Positions 33,901 to 43,777 of a DNA stretch of 64,000 nucleotides are shown here, piece by piece (position 1 is the stretch's first letter; the number at the start of each line of letters is the position of its first letter). The DNA comes from Neocallimastix lanati (nom. inval.). Lineage: Eukaryota; Neocallimastigomycota; Neocallimastigomycetes; Neocallimastigales; Neocallimastigaceae. The stretch lies in assembly GCA_016946835.1 (NCBI GenBank), contig JACVTC010000234.1, positions 55,044-119,043 on the forward strand, given 5' to 3'. Below the pieces are notes generated by a model. It worked only from the letters and a program-made list of their open reading frames with translations, was not told the origin of the DNA and did not search any database. The position numbers and the translations under genes were made by a program.

Positions 33901-35900
33901 CAATCATATTCACGATGTGGAGGGAGTACGTTGCAATTTCTTTCATTGAATACTTCTGCGTAATTGTTATAAATAGGAGGTATTCCTATAATTTTTTGAT
34001 TTAATTTATTCTCAAAATTACTAATTTTTAAACAATTACAGATACAACACAAATTTTTTATAGAACACTTTTTAGAAATATAATTTTTATTTTCATCTTT
34101 ATTTAAATTATCATTATGATTACAATTTTTTGTTACATTATTACATAAAATATCAATTTTACAAATTTTAGTTAATTCATCTAAATTAATATTATTACTA
34201 TCACTAAATTCATAAATTTCATCATCATTATCAAACATAAAACTATCATTTACATCACTATCATAATTAATTATACAAAAATTTTTTACATCATTAAGTT
34301 CTTCTTTTTCACTACAAGTTTTAATACGAGTACGACGACCTCTAATCGTAATTTCTTCATCAGAATCCATATCGGAATCAGATTCAAAGGAATACTTACG
34401 CTTAGGATTATTTTTTTCCTTTGTTACGGAAAGTTCTTCATATGGTTCCTTTCCTTTAGTAGAAATTTTATTTAACTTCTTTTTATTCTTATTTTTTCTA
34501 TTTCTTTTCCCTACATTACAGTGTCGAGCACAGTATCCTGAACTGAAAGAGATTTTCTTTAAATCATGGTAGTTAATAGGGCAATGTTTTTCAATCCAAG
34601 GGAGTCCTAAAATGATATCTACATCAGGGATACGAAGGGCGTATAATTGAATAACTTCCAAGTGATTCTTAAAACGGAGGATACATTTTTCTGTCATCTT
34701 CTTAACAGTAGATAAACCATATCCCAGACCGGCAACTTTGAAAGGATTTTCCGCTTTCATAAGTTTTATATTATTAACTCCTGCAAATTCTGGGTGAATA
34801 CAATTAATATCAGAACCAGAATCAATAAGAACTTTCACTTTTATTTCTTTAGAATCATTAGTTTTAATATAGAAGTCAAGGATATTAGTTTTCCCTTTAA
34901 AATTCTTATTCTCGAATTCAATAATTTCCAAAATTTTATGAACATTTTCATTATTATTAATTAATTTAATTCTTCTGACGGAAGAAGAGGGGAGAGAAGT
35001 ATTAGAAGAGGAGGCTTCATCATTCGGAATTTTATTGATCACCTTGAAATTTTTTGATTTCTTCTTATTTGGGCAATTGAATTGTAAATGCCCGGCCTTC
35101 CCACAAATAAAGCATAAACCTTTTCTTCTTCTTTCTTCTTCCTTATTTGTTCCGGAGTCGTTATAGAAACTTTTGTGAGATGGAAAATATCTTGTCGCTT
35201 TTTGACCCTTTTTGATGCGGTATAAATCCACGTCCATTGGGTCATCTTGATTATAGTTTCTTCTATCCTGATGTGTTAAATAGTATTCTCTAATGTCATT
35301 ACGCTTTGTAAGGTTCTCTATATTAATGGCATCTCTAAACAAATTCTGAAGGTTATTAGGGTTCGGATTAACAAGAGCTAAGTGTTCTCTCATTTTGTAG
35401 TGAAGTCCTTTGATAAACATGTAAATTTTTGCTGATTCATTAAAATCGGAATATTGGCTAATTTTTTGAAATTCCGTTATATATTCAACAACTCTACCAT
35501 ATTTGAATTGTCGAATATTGCATAAACGCCCATTTGCTACTACGGCTTCGACATCAGGATCTCCAAAGTTTCTTCTAAGTTCAGCTAGAAATTGTTCCAG
35601 GTAGTTTAAAATAGCGTTGTTATTTCTTCGGAGACATGAGGCCCAGTTCAAAGCTTTACCATTTAAATATGAAATGACAAAATTAACCCTCATAGCATCA
35701 TTAATAAATCGTTGAGGGTGGGCATTAATAGCTAGTTCAACTCTTGTCAGGAATCCATCAAGTTCTCTTTTGTTTCCTGAAAATACCGGAGGATCATTTA
35801 TTATTTTAAGAGGGGGTATTTGTTGTTGTTGCTGTATTTGATGGTCCGCCATAATATCGTTAATATTTAAATTTTGAAATATTAAGTTTAATTCCTCCAA
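30975..35900 (-). CDS. gag-pol polyprotein of the young chromovirus, one in-frame TAA
   Basis: Open from 35900 to an in-frame TAA at 31739-31737 (1387 residues), and open again in the same frame to 30975, for about 1641 codons. Gag comes first (PPVFSGNKRELDGF, NWASCLRR). The CCHC knuckle CFICGKAGHLQFNC is at 263-276 and the aspartic protease LIDSGSD at 358-364. A 170-residue Asn/Asp/Lys-rich spacer with a cysteine cluster (CCICNC, about 618-623) precedes RT from about 650 (LPPHREYDCEI), with LRLCVDYRKLN and YIDD at 829-832. RNase H (ETDASNFAVG, YTDHKNL) and integrase follow: HHCC finger, Asp in ISMDFIVELP, Asp in VSDRGTQF, Glu in DGQTERVNGI. Past the stop come the SH3-like GPFEIVKK and HPVFHVSLLEPY, then a C-terminal chromodomain (IPERIIDIRTYRGKNRFLVS, then WKGLDSVEDSW). 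The stop lies where relatives have His in YNNSIHKS. Confidence 0.92.
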
Positions 35901-35944
35901 TTTGAAATATTGAATATTAAGTATTAGTTAATTAACATAAAAAA

Positions 35945-35982
<38 letters not shown>

Positions 35983-36213
35983 GATCTCTTATTATTAATT
36001 ATACAAGTTATTAATATTTCTATATTTAATATCGTAAAGTCGTTCAGACTCTATCCACTTGAAAAGGTGTCGAACGAGTAAACGAAGAAAACATAGAATA
36101 TTATAACTATTATTAATATTTCAACCTAAATAGCAACAATAATAAGAGTCCAAAATCAGTAAGGGTTAACAATGCTTAAGAGCAATAAAAAATCTATGTT
36201 AAAAGTCAAAACT

Positions 36214-36606
36214 GCAGAGTCCTAGATGAGTAGAAAGCAGAGTCCTAAATCAGTAGAAAGTAGAGTCCTAAATCAGTAGAAAGTAGAGTCCTAAAGTAGA
36301 GTCCTAAAGTAGAGTCCTAAATCAGTAGAAAGTAGAGTCCTAAAGTAGAGTCCTAAAGTAGAGTCCTAAATCAGTAGAAAGTAGAGTCCTAAAGTAGAGT
36401 CCTAAATCAGTAGAAAGTAGAGTCCTAAAGTAGAGTCCTAAAGTAGAGTCCTAAATCAGTAGAAAGTAGAGTCCTAAAGTAGAGTCCTAAATCAGTAGAA
36501 AGTAGAGTCCTAAAGTAGAGTCCTAAATCAGTAGAAAGTAGAGTCCTAAAGTAGAGTCCTAAATCAGTAGAAAGTAGAGTCCTAAAGTAGAGTCCTAAAT
36601 CAGTAG
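36214..36606 (-). repeat. Leader tandem repeats of the young element
   Basis: On the + strand the units GTAGAGTCCTAAATCAGTAG plus AAA alternate with the shorter GTAGAGTCCTAAA, about 13 of one and 10 of the other. They lie between the primer-binding site and gag and contain no long open frame. Unit number is likely polymorphic. Confidence 0.9.
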
Positions 36607-36647
36607 CAAATTTTATTATTTGTAACGTGTTTCTTTTTATTTAAAAG

Positions 36648-36658
36648 GTATTAGTTAT
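36648..36658 (-). promoter_or_regulatory. Self-complementary primer-binding site of the young element
   Basis: Immediately inside the 5' LTR (which ends at 36659), the sense strand reads ATAACTAATAC. Its reverse complement GTATTAGTTAT occurs inside the LTR at 36821-36811, about 150 nt before the LTR end. No tRNA-like TGG start is present. Tf1/sushi elements prime reverse transcription with the first 11 nt of their own mRNA; this arrangement predicts the transcript starts at 36821 and folds back on the site. Confidence 0.75.
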
Positions 36659-37417
36659 TGTAAAGAGTTCTATCAGAAACAGATTAAAAATAACAAATTT
36701 TAACACCAAAATAAAAAACACGTAATAAAAATTCGTTTTTTTTAAATAAAATAATCTTTATTAATTAAAAAAATTAAATCTCTTTTTTGTTATTAACTAT
36801 CATATAGTCAATAACTAATACATCGATTTAATTATAGAAATTTACATGTATTTATATTTTTTCATTATTACATTAAAATATATTATTTCTATTTAATTTA
36901 CATATATTACTATTTATTTATAAATAAAATATTTATTAATAATTTTATTAAATAATAATTAACTAAACTAAACAATAATTAATTCAATAAACTTTCAACT
37001 TATTTACAATAATAATTAAATTCAATAACAACTCATTTATTATATATTTATTATATAAATATTATTAATACTAATGCTTATATATTTACAATTCAAAACT
37101 ATTTTTTATAAACTATTTAAACTAATTTTAACTATTTAAAACTATTCCGAAATTAATTTTAAAGTATTTTAAACTAACTAAACTAAATTAACTAAGTTAA
37201 ATAGAATAACTATTTTAAATAAACTAAACTAAATTAACTAAATTATTTAGATTAAAGTTATTATCCAAAATTATTTAAATAATAATTTTTCCTTTATGAA
37301 AAGTTTACATAAATTTATAATTAATTTTCATATACGTAAATCATAAATTTATGTAATTTTATTACATTAATTAATTATGTAATAATTAATTATTAAAGAT
37401 TTTATTAAATCTTTACA
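36659..37417 (-). repeat. 5' LTR of the young element (759 bp)
   Basis: Carries the putative promoter in U3 (37417-36822) and R-U5 from 36821. Directly overlapping the primer segment is a hairpin: GTTATT and ACTAT pair with ATAGT and AATAAC (36816-36790). Confidence 0.9.
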
Positions 37418-37422
37418 CCAAC

Positions 37423-38721
37423 ATTGAAGCAGTAATATTTATATTTTGATTAAAAAATTTATTATTTTTGGAGGATGGGCAATGTGAGCCACAGTATCTA
37501 CCAAGGAAGTAGATTCTATTATTTTTATAGTTGATAAAAGAATTGTGAACGGATAGCCAATCCCTTCCAAGAATACCATTAATGCCCTGAAGAGATAGAT
37601 TAGCAATGCAGAATTCAAAAGTTTCCTTATGATCCATAAATTTTAATTTAAGGGGTTTAGTAGTTTGTATGATATTCATACTTTTCCCATTAGGAAGTTG
37701 AATGTTGATTTGAGAATTAAGTCCTAACACAGGTAATTTATTAGAATTTGCGAAGTTTTTACAAATAAAAATTCTGGCGGAACCCGAATCAATTAATAGA
37801 TTTACCTTAATATTCCTCAATATTTCTTCCATTAATATCAAGGTAGAAGGTAGTTTTGATTGTTGTTTTAATATTCGGGGTGTAATTTACTGAAAGTATG
37901 TTGTTTTTAGACTTATTTTTTCTAAAATGAGAATGTTTAGAATTTTTTTCTGATTTTAATAAATCGTTTCTCTTCCTATGAAACGGCATTTTTCCATTAA
38001 ATTTATTTTTTTGTTTGTGGCGTAGACAACTTTCCAAAAAATACTTCTTATCAATTCCAATAATAATGTTGGTAGCTTCAAAAAGAGTAGATGGCTTTTC
38101 GAGTTTTTCAAACTCTTCTCGGACTTTGTCAAGTAGACCCTTACCGATGATATCAATTAAAACTTCGTCGGGCCATCCTAAACGTCCAGCCAATCTCCGA
38201 AATTCAATAGTATATTCAGCAACATTTCCTAATTGAAGTTGTTTCAATTTCTACATCTTTTCTATGATGAAATATTTTTGCTTCCTTTCATTCCCAATAT
38301 CAAAGTTATCCAGTAAGAGCTTCTTAAACTTACTATATTTAAGGTTCATTAGAGTACCATCAGTTAAAAGAGAGAAACCCCATTTTCTAGCGGTACCAGT
38401 AAATTTATTAATAACAAAAGAACTTTTTAGTTCGTCCTTTTGAAAAGAATTTGGATGTTCCTTAAAGAAATCTTCACTTTGAATTAAAATTTCTAAGATA
38501 TTTGGTTTATTGTTTTCATTTTCCTTTTTGAGGACACCATTAGGAGAAAAGAAAGCAGGAATGAAGTCAGCACTTGCAGTAATAAGTTTGGATTCATTTT
38601 CATTATGGAGATAAGAATTATTAACTTCACTTGAGGAAATTGCTTGTTTATTACTATTGAAATCCATTTTTATGCCTGATGTATAGATAGAGTTAACAAA
38701 ATGGACATTCTTATTACACAA
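37423..38721 (-). pseudogene. gag and protease of the old Ty3 element (decayed)
   Basis: Gag reads from about 38721 (MDFNSNKQAISSSEVNNSYL starts at 38667) through SSFVINKFTGTARKWGFSLL and LKYSKFKKLLLDNF. It meets an in-frame TAG at 38253-38251, continues as LKQLQLGNVAEYTIEFRRLA and LIDIIGKGLLDKVREEFEKL, and loses frame near 37830. Protease then reads NIKVNLLIDSGSARIFICKN with the catalytic DSG, and NGILGRDWLSVHN. No CCHC knuckle is seen. The frame continues in phase with 30200 once the young insert is removed. Confidence 0.85.
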
Positions 38722-39845
38722 AATTAAGAATTATAATAAGGATTTTGATTAATAAATATTTTATTGAATACACTTTAATTTCTTCCTTCCCATGCTACCG
38801 TTCATTTGGTTTATCAACCAAAGGGCTGAGGTGTAGGTCTAATGTTACAACCTACCAGTAACGGTCAACTACGTACTTGGAAATTAAATTAAAATGATTA
38901 ACAAAGTATTATTATATACTTATCCTTTATTATAAACTTCTGCATAAATACATTATTTAGTATTATTTTAATTAAAAATCAATATCACTTTCTTATGCCT
39001 TACAACATTCAAAAACCGGCAAAAGTGATCCATTAAAACATAAAAAAAATATTTTATGTTTTCCATAGCAGTTTTATATAATCAAGCATAAAGAAAAATG
39101 ACTATTATAACCAATTTTGTTTGGGATAAACAAACTGTTAAAACCCATTATTAAAATTAAAACTATATAATTTTACTTCAATACATAATATTGAAGAACC
39201 TCGAGGCCTTCGGTGACCAAGAGTTCCTTATTCGCTAGAGCTACATTCGGATAACTTATACTTTCACGTGAAATACTGCATTTCCGTACAGTACAAACCG
39301 CTACTGTATAGGAAAAGAAGACCTTTTCTTTATTACTACCTAAAAATGTACTCACCATCCCCAATTAGATGGCCAACTCTATATATGAAGGTATTATTAC
39401 CTTCTCAGTTTGTTGTTTTTTATTTTATCTTTTAATGTTTTTCATTTATTTCTTTATTTATTATTATTATAGTAAATTTTTTTTTTTTTTTTTTTAATTA
39501 TTTAAATTATTGTTCCTATTATTAATTATATTATCTAAAATTATTCTATACTGTTAATTCTAAATTATTAAAATAATTCTAATCTATTATTATTTTAAAG
39601 TTATTCAAAAATGTTATAATTATTCTAAAATTATCTAAAATACTATAATTATCCTAAACTATTATATATTATTATATTTATTCTAAACTATTTTAATTAT
39701 TTTAAATTATTATAATTACTTTAAAACTATTCTAAAATATTAGTTTATTATTCTATTATTAACTATTAAAAAAAAAATTTTTTTATTTTTTTTTTTGTTA
39801 CTCAAAATTTTTTTTTTTTTTTTATATCTATATAGAAAGAGTTAT
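38722..39845 (-). promoter_or_regulatory. gag leader of the old element with two conserved RNA boxes
   Basis: About 1.1 kb of non-coding leader, strongly similar to 49900-50640 in another element. Box 1 (38984-39029) and box 2 (39206-39242) also occur in the otherwise different leader at 57147-57312. A 63-codon minus-strand frame at 39364-39173 changes mostly by non-synonymous substitutions against its copy at 50591-50400 and hits a stop in the third element, so it is probably not coding. 39380-39845 is homopolymer-rich. Confidence 0.6.
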
Positions 39846-40668
39846 TCTAACAATTTTATTATAATTTCTTATAACAAAATTGTTATCTTCAATTTATTAA
39901 TAATAATATTAATAAATTGAGAAATTTACGTGAAGCGAGTTTATTATAAGAGATAAGGAGAACATGTTATTATAAAAGATATATATATATATATATTTTT
40001 TTAAAAAAAGCTTTTTTAAATTTTATTAAGTTTAATAATTATTTTATTGAGTTTTTTATTATTATATTTTTCTTATAATAATAACTCTTGATTTCTCAAA
40101 GAGAACTCAAGAGCCTTATTTATATTTTTTTATGAAAATAAGGTTAAATAAGAAAGGGTTTTCTAATCTTAACAAATCTCTTATCTAGGAAAAGATTAGA
40201 TAGAAAAACCTAGATAAGTTTTCGATCGATATTCTATCCATATCGATCATCGCATTAATTAAGTAAAACCGATTACTTCTAAAATGTAATTGGGAAAAAT
40301 CTTAATTAACCGATTTTCCAATCTAATCTAATAATCGAAAATAAAAGAATAAAATAATAAAAGATATTTCGATCATATAACTTATGCTTATATAAAAAAT
40401 ATAAAATTAAATAGTTAATTAAATACAGAATACATTATAAAATACAGAATACAATACAGAATACATTAGTTACAGTAGAGAAATTAATATATTGTAAATA
40501 TATTTTTTAAAATTAATTAAATAAATTTTGTTAAATTAATGAATATTTAAAATTAAATTAAATAAATTTAATGAATAAATATTATATGTAATTAAATAAA
40601 GTTATAGTTATAATAACTTAACTAAGAAAATATAATTATTTGTTAGCAAATAATTATAGATTCTTACA
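39846..40668 (-). repeat. 5' LTR of the old element (about 823 bp)
   Basis: It matches 26565-27392 but has diverged, especially in its first 200 bases, and its inner end reads TCTAACAA instead of TGTAACAA. Next to it the + strand AAGAGTTATT (about 39837-39846) is a shortened form of the self-complementary primer site. The LTR carries the hairpin at 40085-40113 whose flank is ATAATAACTCTT. Confidence 0.85.
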
Positions 40669-40678
40669 CACATTTTAG

Positions 40679-41228
40679 TGTAATAGATACATGGTAACTT
40701 TAAGCCTATCCAATGATAGTTCTTTGGTTACGTAACGTATATTTAAACAGTTAGTAATTTTGGCTAATTAAATAAAATCTTTTAGTTGTTTCGTACATTA
40801 AATTTTATTATTTTATAGTTAATTATATAGTTAAATACTTAGTTAAGTATATTTTTATTTAGTGATTAGTAAACTAAGTAAATTAAATTATTTATCAATC
40901 ATAAATTAACTAACATTTATAAATAATAATTGAACTTGTAACTGTAACGCACTAGCGTTACTATTAAAGTATATTGTTATAATAAATATTAATATTAATA
41001 AATAAAATTTTAATTAATAAATAAATATATATTACCCTGTGTAAGCCCAGTAACTAATAACGGATAGAAGTTATAAAGTGCTGCGCTATACTCTAGTGTT
41101 ATAGAATAATTAGTTAATAGCATAATTAATATAGTGTTTATTATTAACAACTCGAATAGAGAGGTGTTAAATTATCTTAGCCTTTAAAAATTAATTGTTA
41201 TTCATTATTTTAGTTAATAATAAACGTA
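40679..41228 (+). mobile_element. LTR-B copy (degenerate)
   Basis: It aligns from TGTAATAGATACATGGTAAC to about TAATAATAAACGTACC with the LTR at 43225-43776, sharing TTACGTAACGTAT, the GTAACTGTAACG(C)A segment and AGAGAGGTGTTAA. It lies 5 bp beyond the target duplication of the old element, so that element inserted next to or into it. Confidence 0.7.
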
Positions 41229-41236
41229 CCTTTTAC

Positions 41237-42056
41237 TGTTATGGTTCGGGTTTTATTAGAATTTTATTTAATTATTTATTTATTTTTTTTTCTGTCTACA
41301 TTTTAATTATTGAAAAACTTCACTTATTTATACTTTTTGAAAAAAATAAATATGTAAAGCCTTTCTACATTTTATTATCATATTTTAAAAAAAAATAATT
41401 TACTATTTCTAATTTCTTCAAATTTTATATTATTTAAATTAAATAATTCATAAGTATTTTTATTTTAATAAATTTTCATTATATAATTTTATATTATTTT
41501 TCATATACTAAAACTGAATTATTTAATATATACGAAAAGAAACAAACAAAATTTAAAAAGATTTTACAGAAAATAAAGTTATTTTAATCAAGAATATTAA
41601 TATAATATTCTTATATTTTATATAAAATAAATTTAAAAACTCTAATATATTTATTATTAATCAATTAAGATTTGATTTTATTTGTGGGGAATAAAAATAT
41701 TAAATAATCAATTTAATAATAAAATAAAATACTAAAAAGAATACAATTTTAATATTAATATAATATAATAATAATATAATAATATATTTGAAAATAAAAA
41801 TAAAATATTAAAATTGATAATAAACACTTTAATAAAATAATAAAATTTAAGGTTAAATTATAGATATTGATATTAATAATAAAAATATAGAATTATTAAT
41901 AATATTTTAGAAACTTTTAATAAAAAAAAATTATATTTATAAAATAATTTAGTATAGAAAATATAGTAAAGTAATATTAAGTAAAGAACAATATAATGGA
42001 TTCTAAAGTAAGTTGAAATTCTAATTAATAATCCATTATATGTTCGTTCTTTACCA
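41237..42056 (+). repeat. Repeat C, copy 1 (LTR-like, TG...CA)
   Basis: From TGTTATGGTTCGGGTTTTAT to CGTTCTTTACCA, it is present as an inverted copy at 52316-53156, about 820 and 841 bp. It begins TG, ends CA and has no long open frame, so a solo LTR is likely; no target duplication is found. An 11-bp dyad TATAATGGATT/AATCCATTATA (41992-42040) is conserved in both copies. A hydrophobic frame at 41195-41398 is not conserved. Confidence 0.7.
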
Positions 42057-42599
42057 TTACTGGTAAGGTTCAGGGAATAATAATAATAATTTTATTTTAT
42101 TTTATTTTTTTTTTTTTTTTTTATATGGTTTTTTTTTATTTTTATTAAGAAAATTACATTCATTTTATAATTCATTTATAATTTAAGCTTTAATTATAAA
42201 AATATAAATTATTTAATTATTTAATTAATTAAAATTTCTTAATAATATTTATTTATATATTAAAAATATATATATAATTATTAAAGTGTAATTTAAAAAA
42301 AGTTATTTATACTTTAATTAAAAAGTTATTATTTTTAATTGAAATTTTACTATTTTTAAATAAACAAAGTAAAGTATAATTTAATATTACAAATATATTT
42401 TTAAAATATTAAGAATAAACAATTAATAACTTATTTTAATTTAATTAATATTATTTTAATTATTAAAAAGTTTAATTGAAAAGTTTATTAAGGTTAAAAA
42501 AATCTAAAAATTAAATAAAGTAATATTTTACTTAATTATTTGAAAATAATTAAATTTATCATATTTTTATTTTATTCTTTAGCATTACATTTAGAAATT
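42057..42599. other. AT-rich segment, possible LTR ending at 42589
   Basis: TGGTAAGGTTCAGGGAATAA near 42061 through AGCATTACA at 42589 has TG...CA ends, but no second copy is found in the window. No gene is seen. Confidence 0.3.
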
Positions 42600-42673
42600 A
42601 GAATAATAGTCTAGTGGTTAGTTGCAGTGACTATGACAAATACTACATCTGTTCGATTGTGACTTCGACTTAT
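42600..42673 (+). tRNA. tRNA-like sequence, degenerate
   Basis: TAGTCTAGTGG (42607-42617) followed by TTAG fits a pol III A box and tRNA D arm of the Asp/Glu type. TGTTCGATTGT (42650-42660) resembles a B box at the normal spacing of about 33 bases. The arms do not form a convincing cloverleaf, so this is a decayed tRNA gene or tRNA-derived sequence. Confidence 0.35.
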
Positions 42674-42899
42674 TTTACAAATTATTATTTTAAATAAATA
42701 TTAATAATATTTTCTATAATTTTCATTCTACAAAAAATTATAGAATTTCATGGATTTTCTCGGTTAATTTATTTAGTCAGAAATTATTAGAAAATCCCAA
42801 TTTTATAAATTTTATTATTACTTTTATCATATGATTCATTTTAATCAATTAAAATCTTATTCTAAGAACTTTTTATACTTTTTCATTCTAGAAACTATT

Positions 42900-43224
42900 T
42901 TTCCGAAAAAAGAAAAATATGAGAGATTTCTTCAACAAAATATTTTGTGCTACTCCCCCAGATACAGATTGCTAGATAAAGTATGGTTGAAGAAGTAAGA
43001 GAATTATGATGCGAGCCGTTTTATAAGTTAGTGACAATAAAATCAGGACCGTTTAAAGTAATAGGCCTTGAGAAGAATAACAAAAACTACAGGCTCGATA
43101 TTATCCGCTAGCCATTTTCAAACATGTACCCAGTGCTCCATGTAAGAGCGTTGAAACCCTTTTTAGCTCTGGCTAGTTTATTGCTAACGTCAATCATTAG
43201 TAGCTTGCTCATTGGGAAAGGCCT
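42900..43224 (+). pseudogene. Ty3-type integrase C-terminal module fragment
   Basis: The + strand shows RYRLLDKVWLKK, then across frames KSGPFKVIGLEKNNKNYRLD and MYPVLHVRALKPFLAL. This is the SH3-like module that follows integrase in Ty3 elements. Stops and frameshifts are present. It ends at a purine-rich ATTGGGAAAGGCC right before LTR-B at 43225, as expected for the 3' end of a + strand element. Confidence 0.75.
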
Positions 43225-43776
43225 TGTAACAGATACATAGTAACATGAAGCCTATCCTATGATAGTCTCTTGATTACGTAACGTATCTACAAACAGTTAG
43301 TAATTTCTAGCTAATAAAAAAATTCTTTCCTTAATTTCGTAAATTAAATTTTATTATATTTTTTAATTTATTTTATTATTAGTTATAAATTATAGGTAGT
43401 TTATTAAATGATTAGTATATTATGTTAAATTATATAATTTATCAGTCATTCATTTATTTACATGTATAAAAATAATTGTACCTGTAACCGTAACGAGTTA
43501 AAGTTACTATTAACAAAAATTGTTAAAACAAATATTAAATATTAAATAAATAAAAATAATTATTTTAAATAGATAAATTAGCTTAATGTAAGTCCTGTTA
43601 CTGTTAAAGAGTAGAGTTAAATAATGTTTCGCTATATTCTTAAGTGTCAAAAATAATTAATTATAATTAAAATTAATTTTTTAAATAATAACTCTGATAG
43701 AGAGATGTTAAGTTATCTTAGTATTTATCTTATTTATTATTTGTTATTTTAATATATATTAAATAAACGTTTTACA
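43225..43776 (+). repeat. 3' LTR-B (552 bp)
   Basis: Starts TGTAACAGATACATAGTAAC directly after the polypurine-like tract and ends AACGTTTTACA. A second LTR has inserted into its last bases. It is the most complete copy of LTR-B in the window. Confidence 0.8.
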
Positions 43777-43777
43777 T

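Larger units (their letters stand above)
30206..37417 (-). mobile_element. Young chromodomain Ty3 element (chromovirus), nested in the old element
   Basis: It is 7212 bp from TGTAAAGAG to CTTTACA, with two 759-bp LTRs in which I see no difference, flanked by the exact target duplication CCAAC (30201-30205 and 37418-37422). Removing the insert and one CCAAC rejoins the host element's frame in phase: protease ...NITASML then ENSEEDSV. Order on the minus strand: 5' LTR, self-complementary primer site, repeat-rich leader, one gag-pol frame, polypurine tract (AAAGGGCGAGAA at 30976-30965), 3' LTR. It is clearly a recent insertion. Confidence 0.95.
26565..40668 (-). mobile_element. Old Ty3-type LTR retrotransposon, interrupted by a younger one
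   Basis: It is bounded by LTRs at 26565-27392 and 39846-40668 and flanked by a perfect 5-bp target duplication CACAT (26560-26564 and 40669-40673). Sense is the minus strand: leader, gag, protease, then after the inserted element RT, RNase H, integrase and an SH3-like tail. Without the 7212-bp insert and one CCAAC copy, the element is about 6.9 kb, normal for Ty3 elements. Genes carry in-frame stops and frameshifts and the LTRs differ visibly, so it is old. Confidence 0.9.

Noticed and set aside
39173-39364. 63-codon minus-strand frame in the leader (also at 50400-50591)
   Set aside because: Differences between the copies are mainly non-synonymous and the third leader has a stop at the corresponding place; the conservation looks structural.
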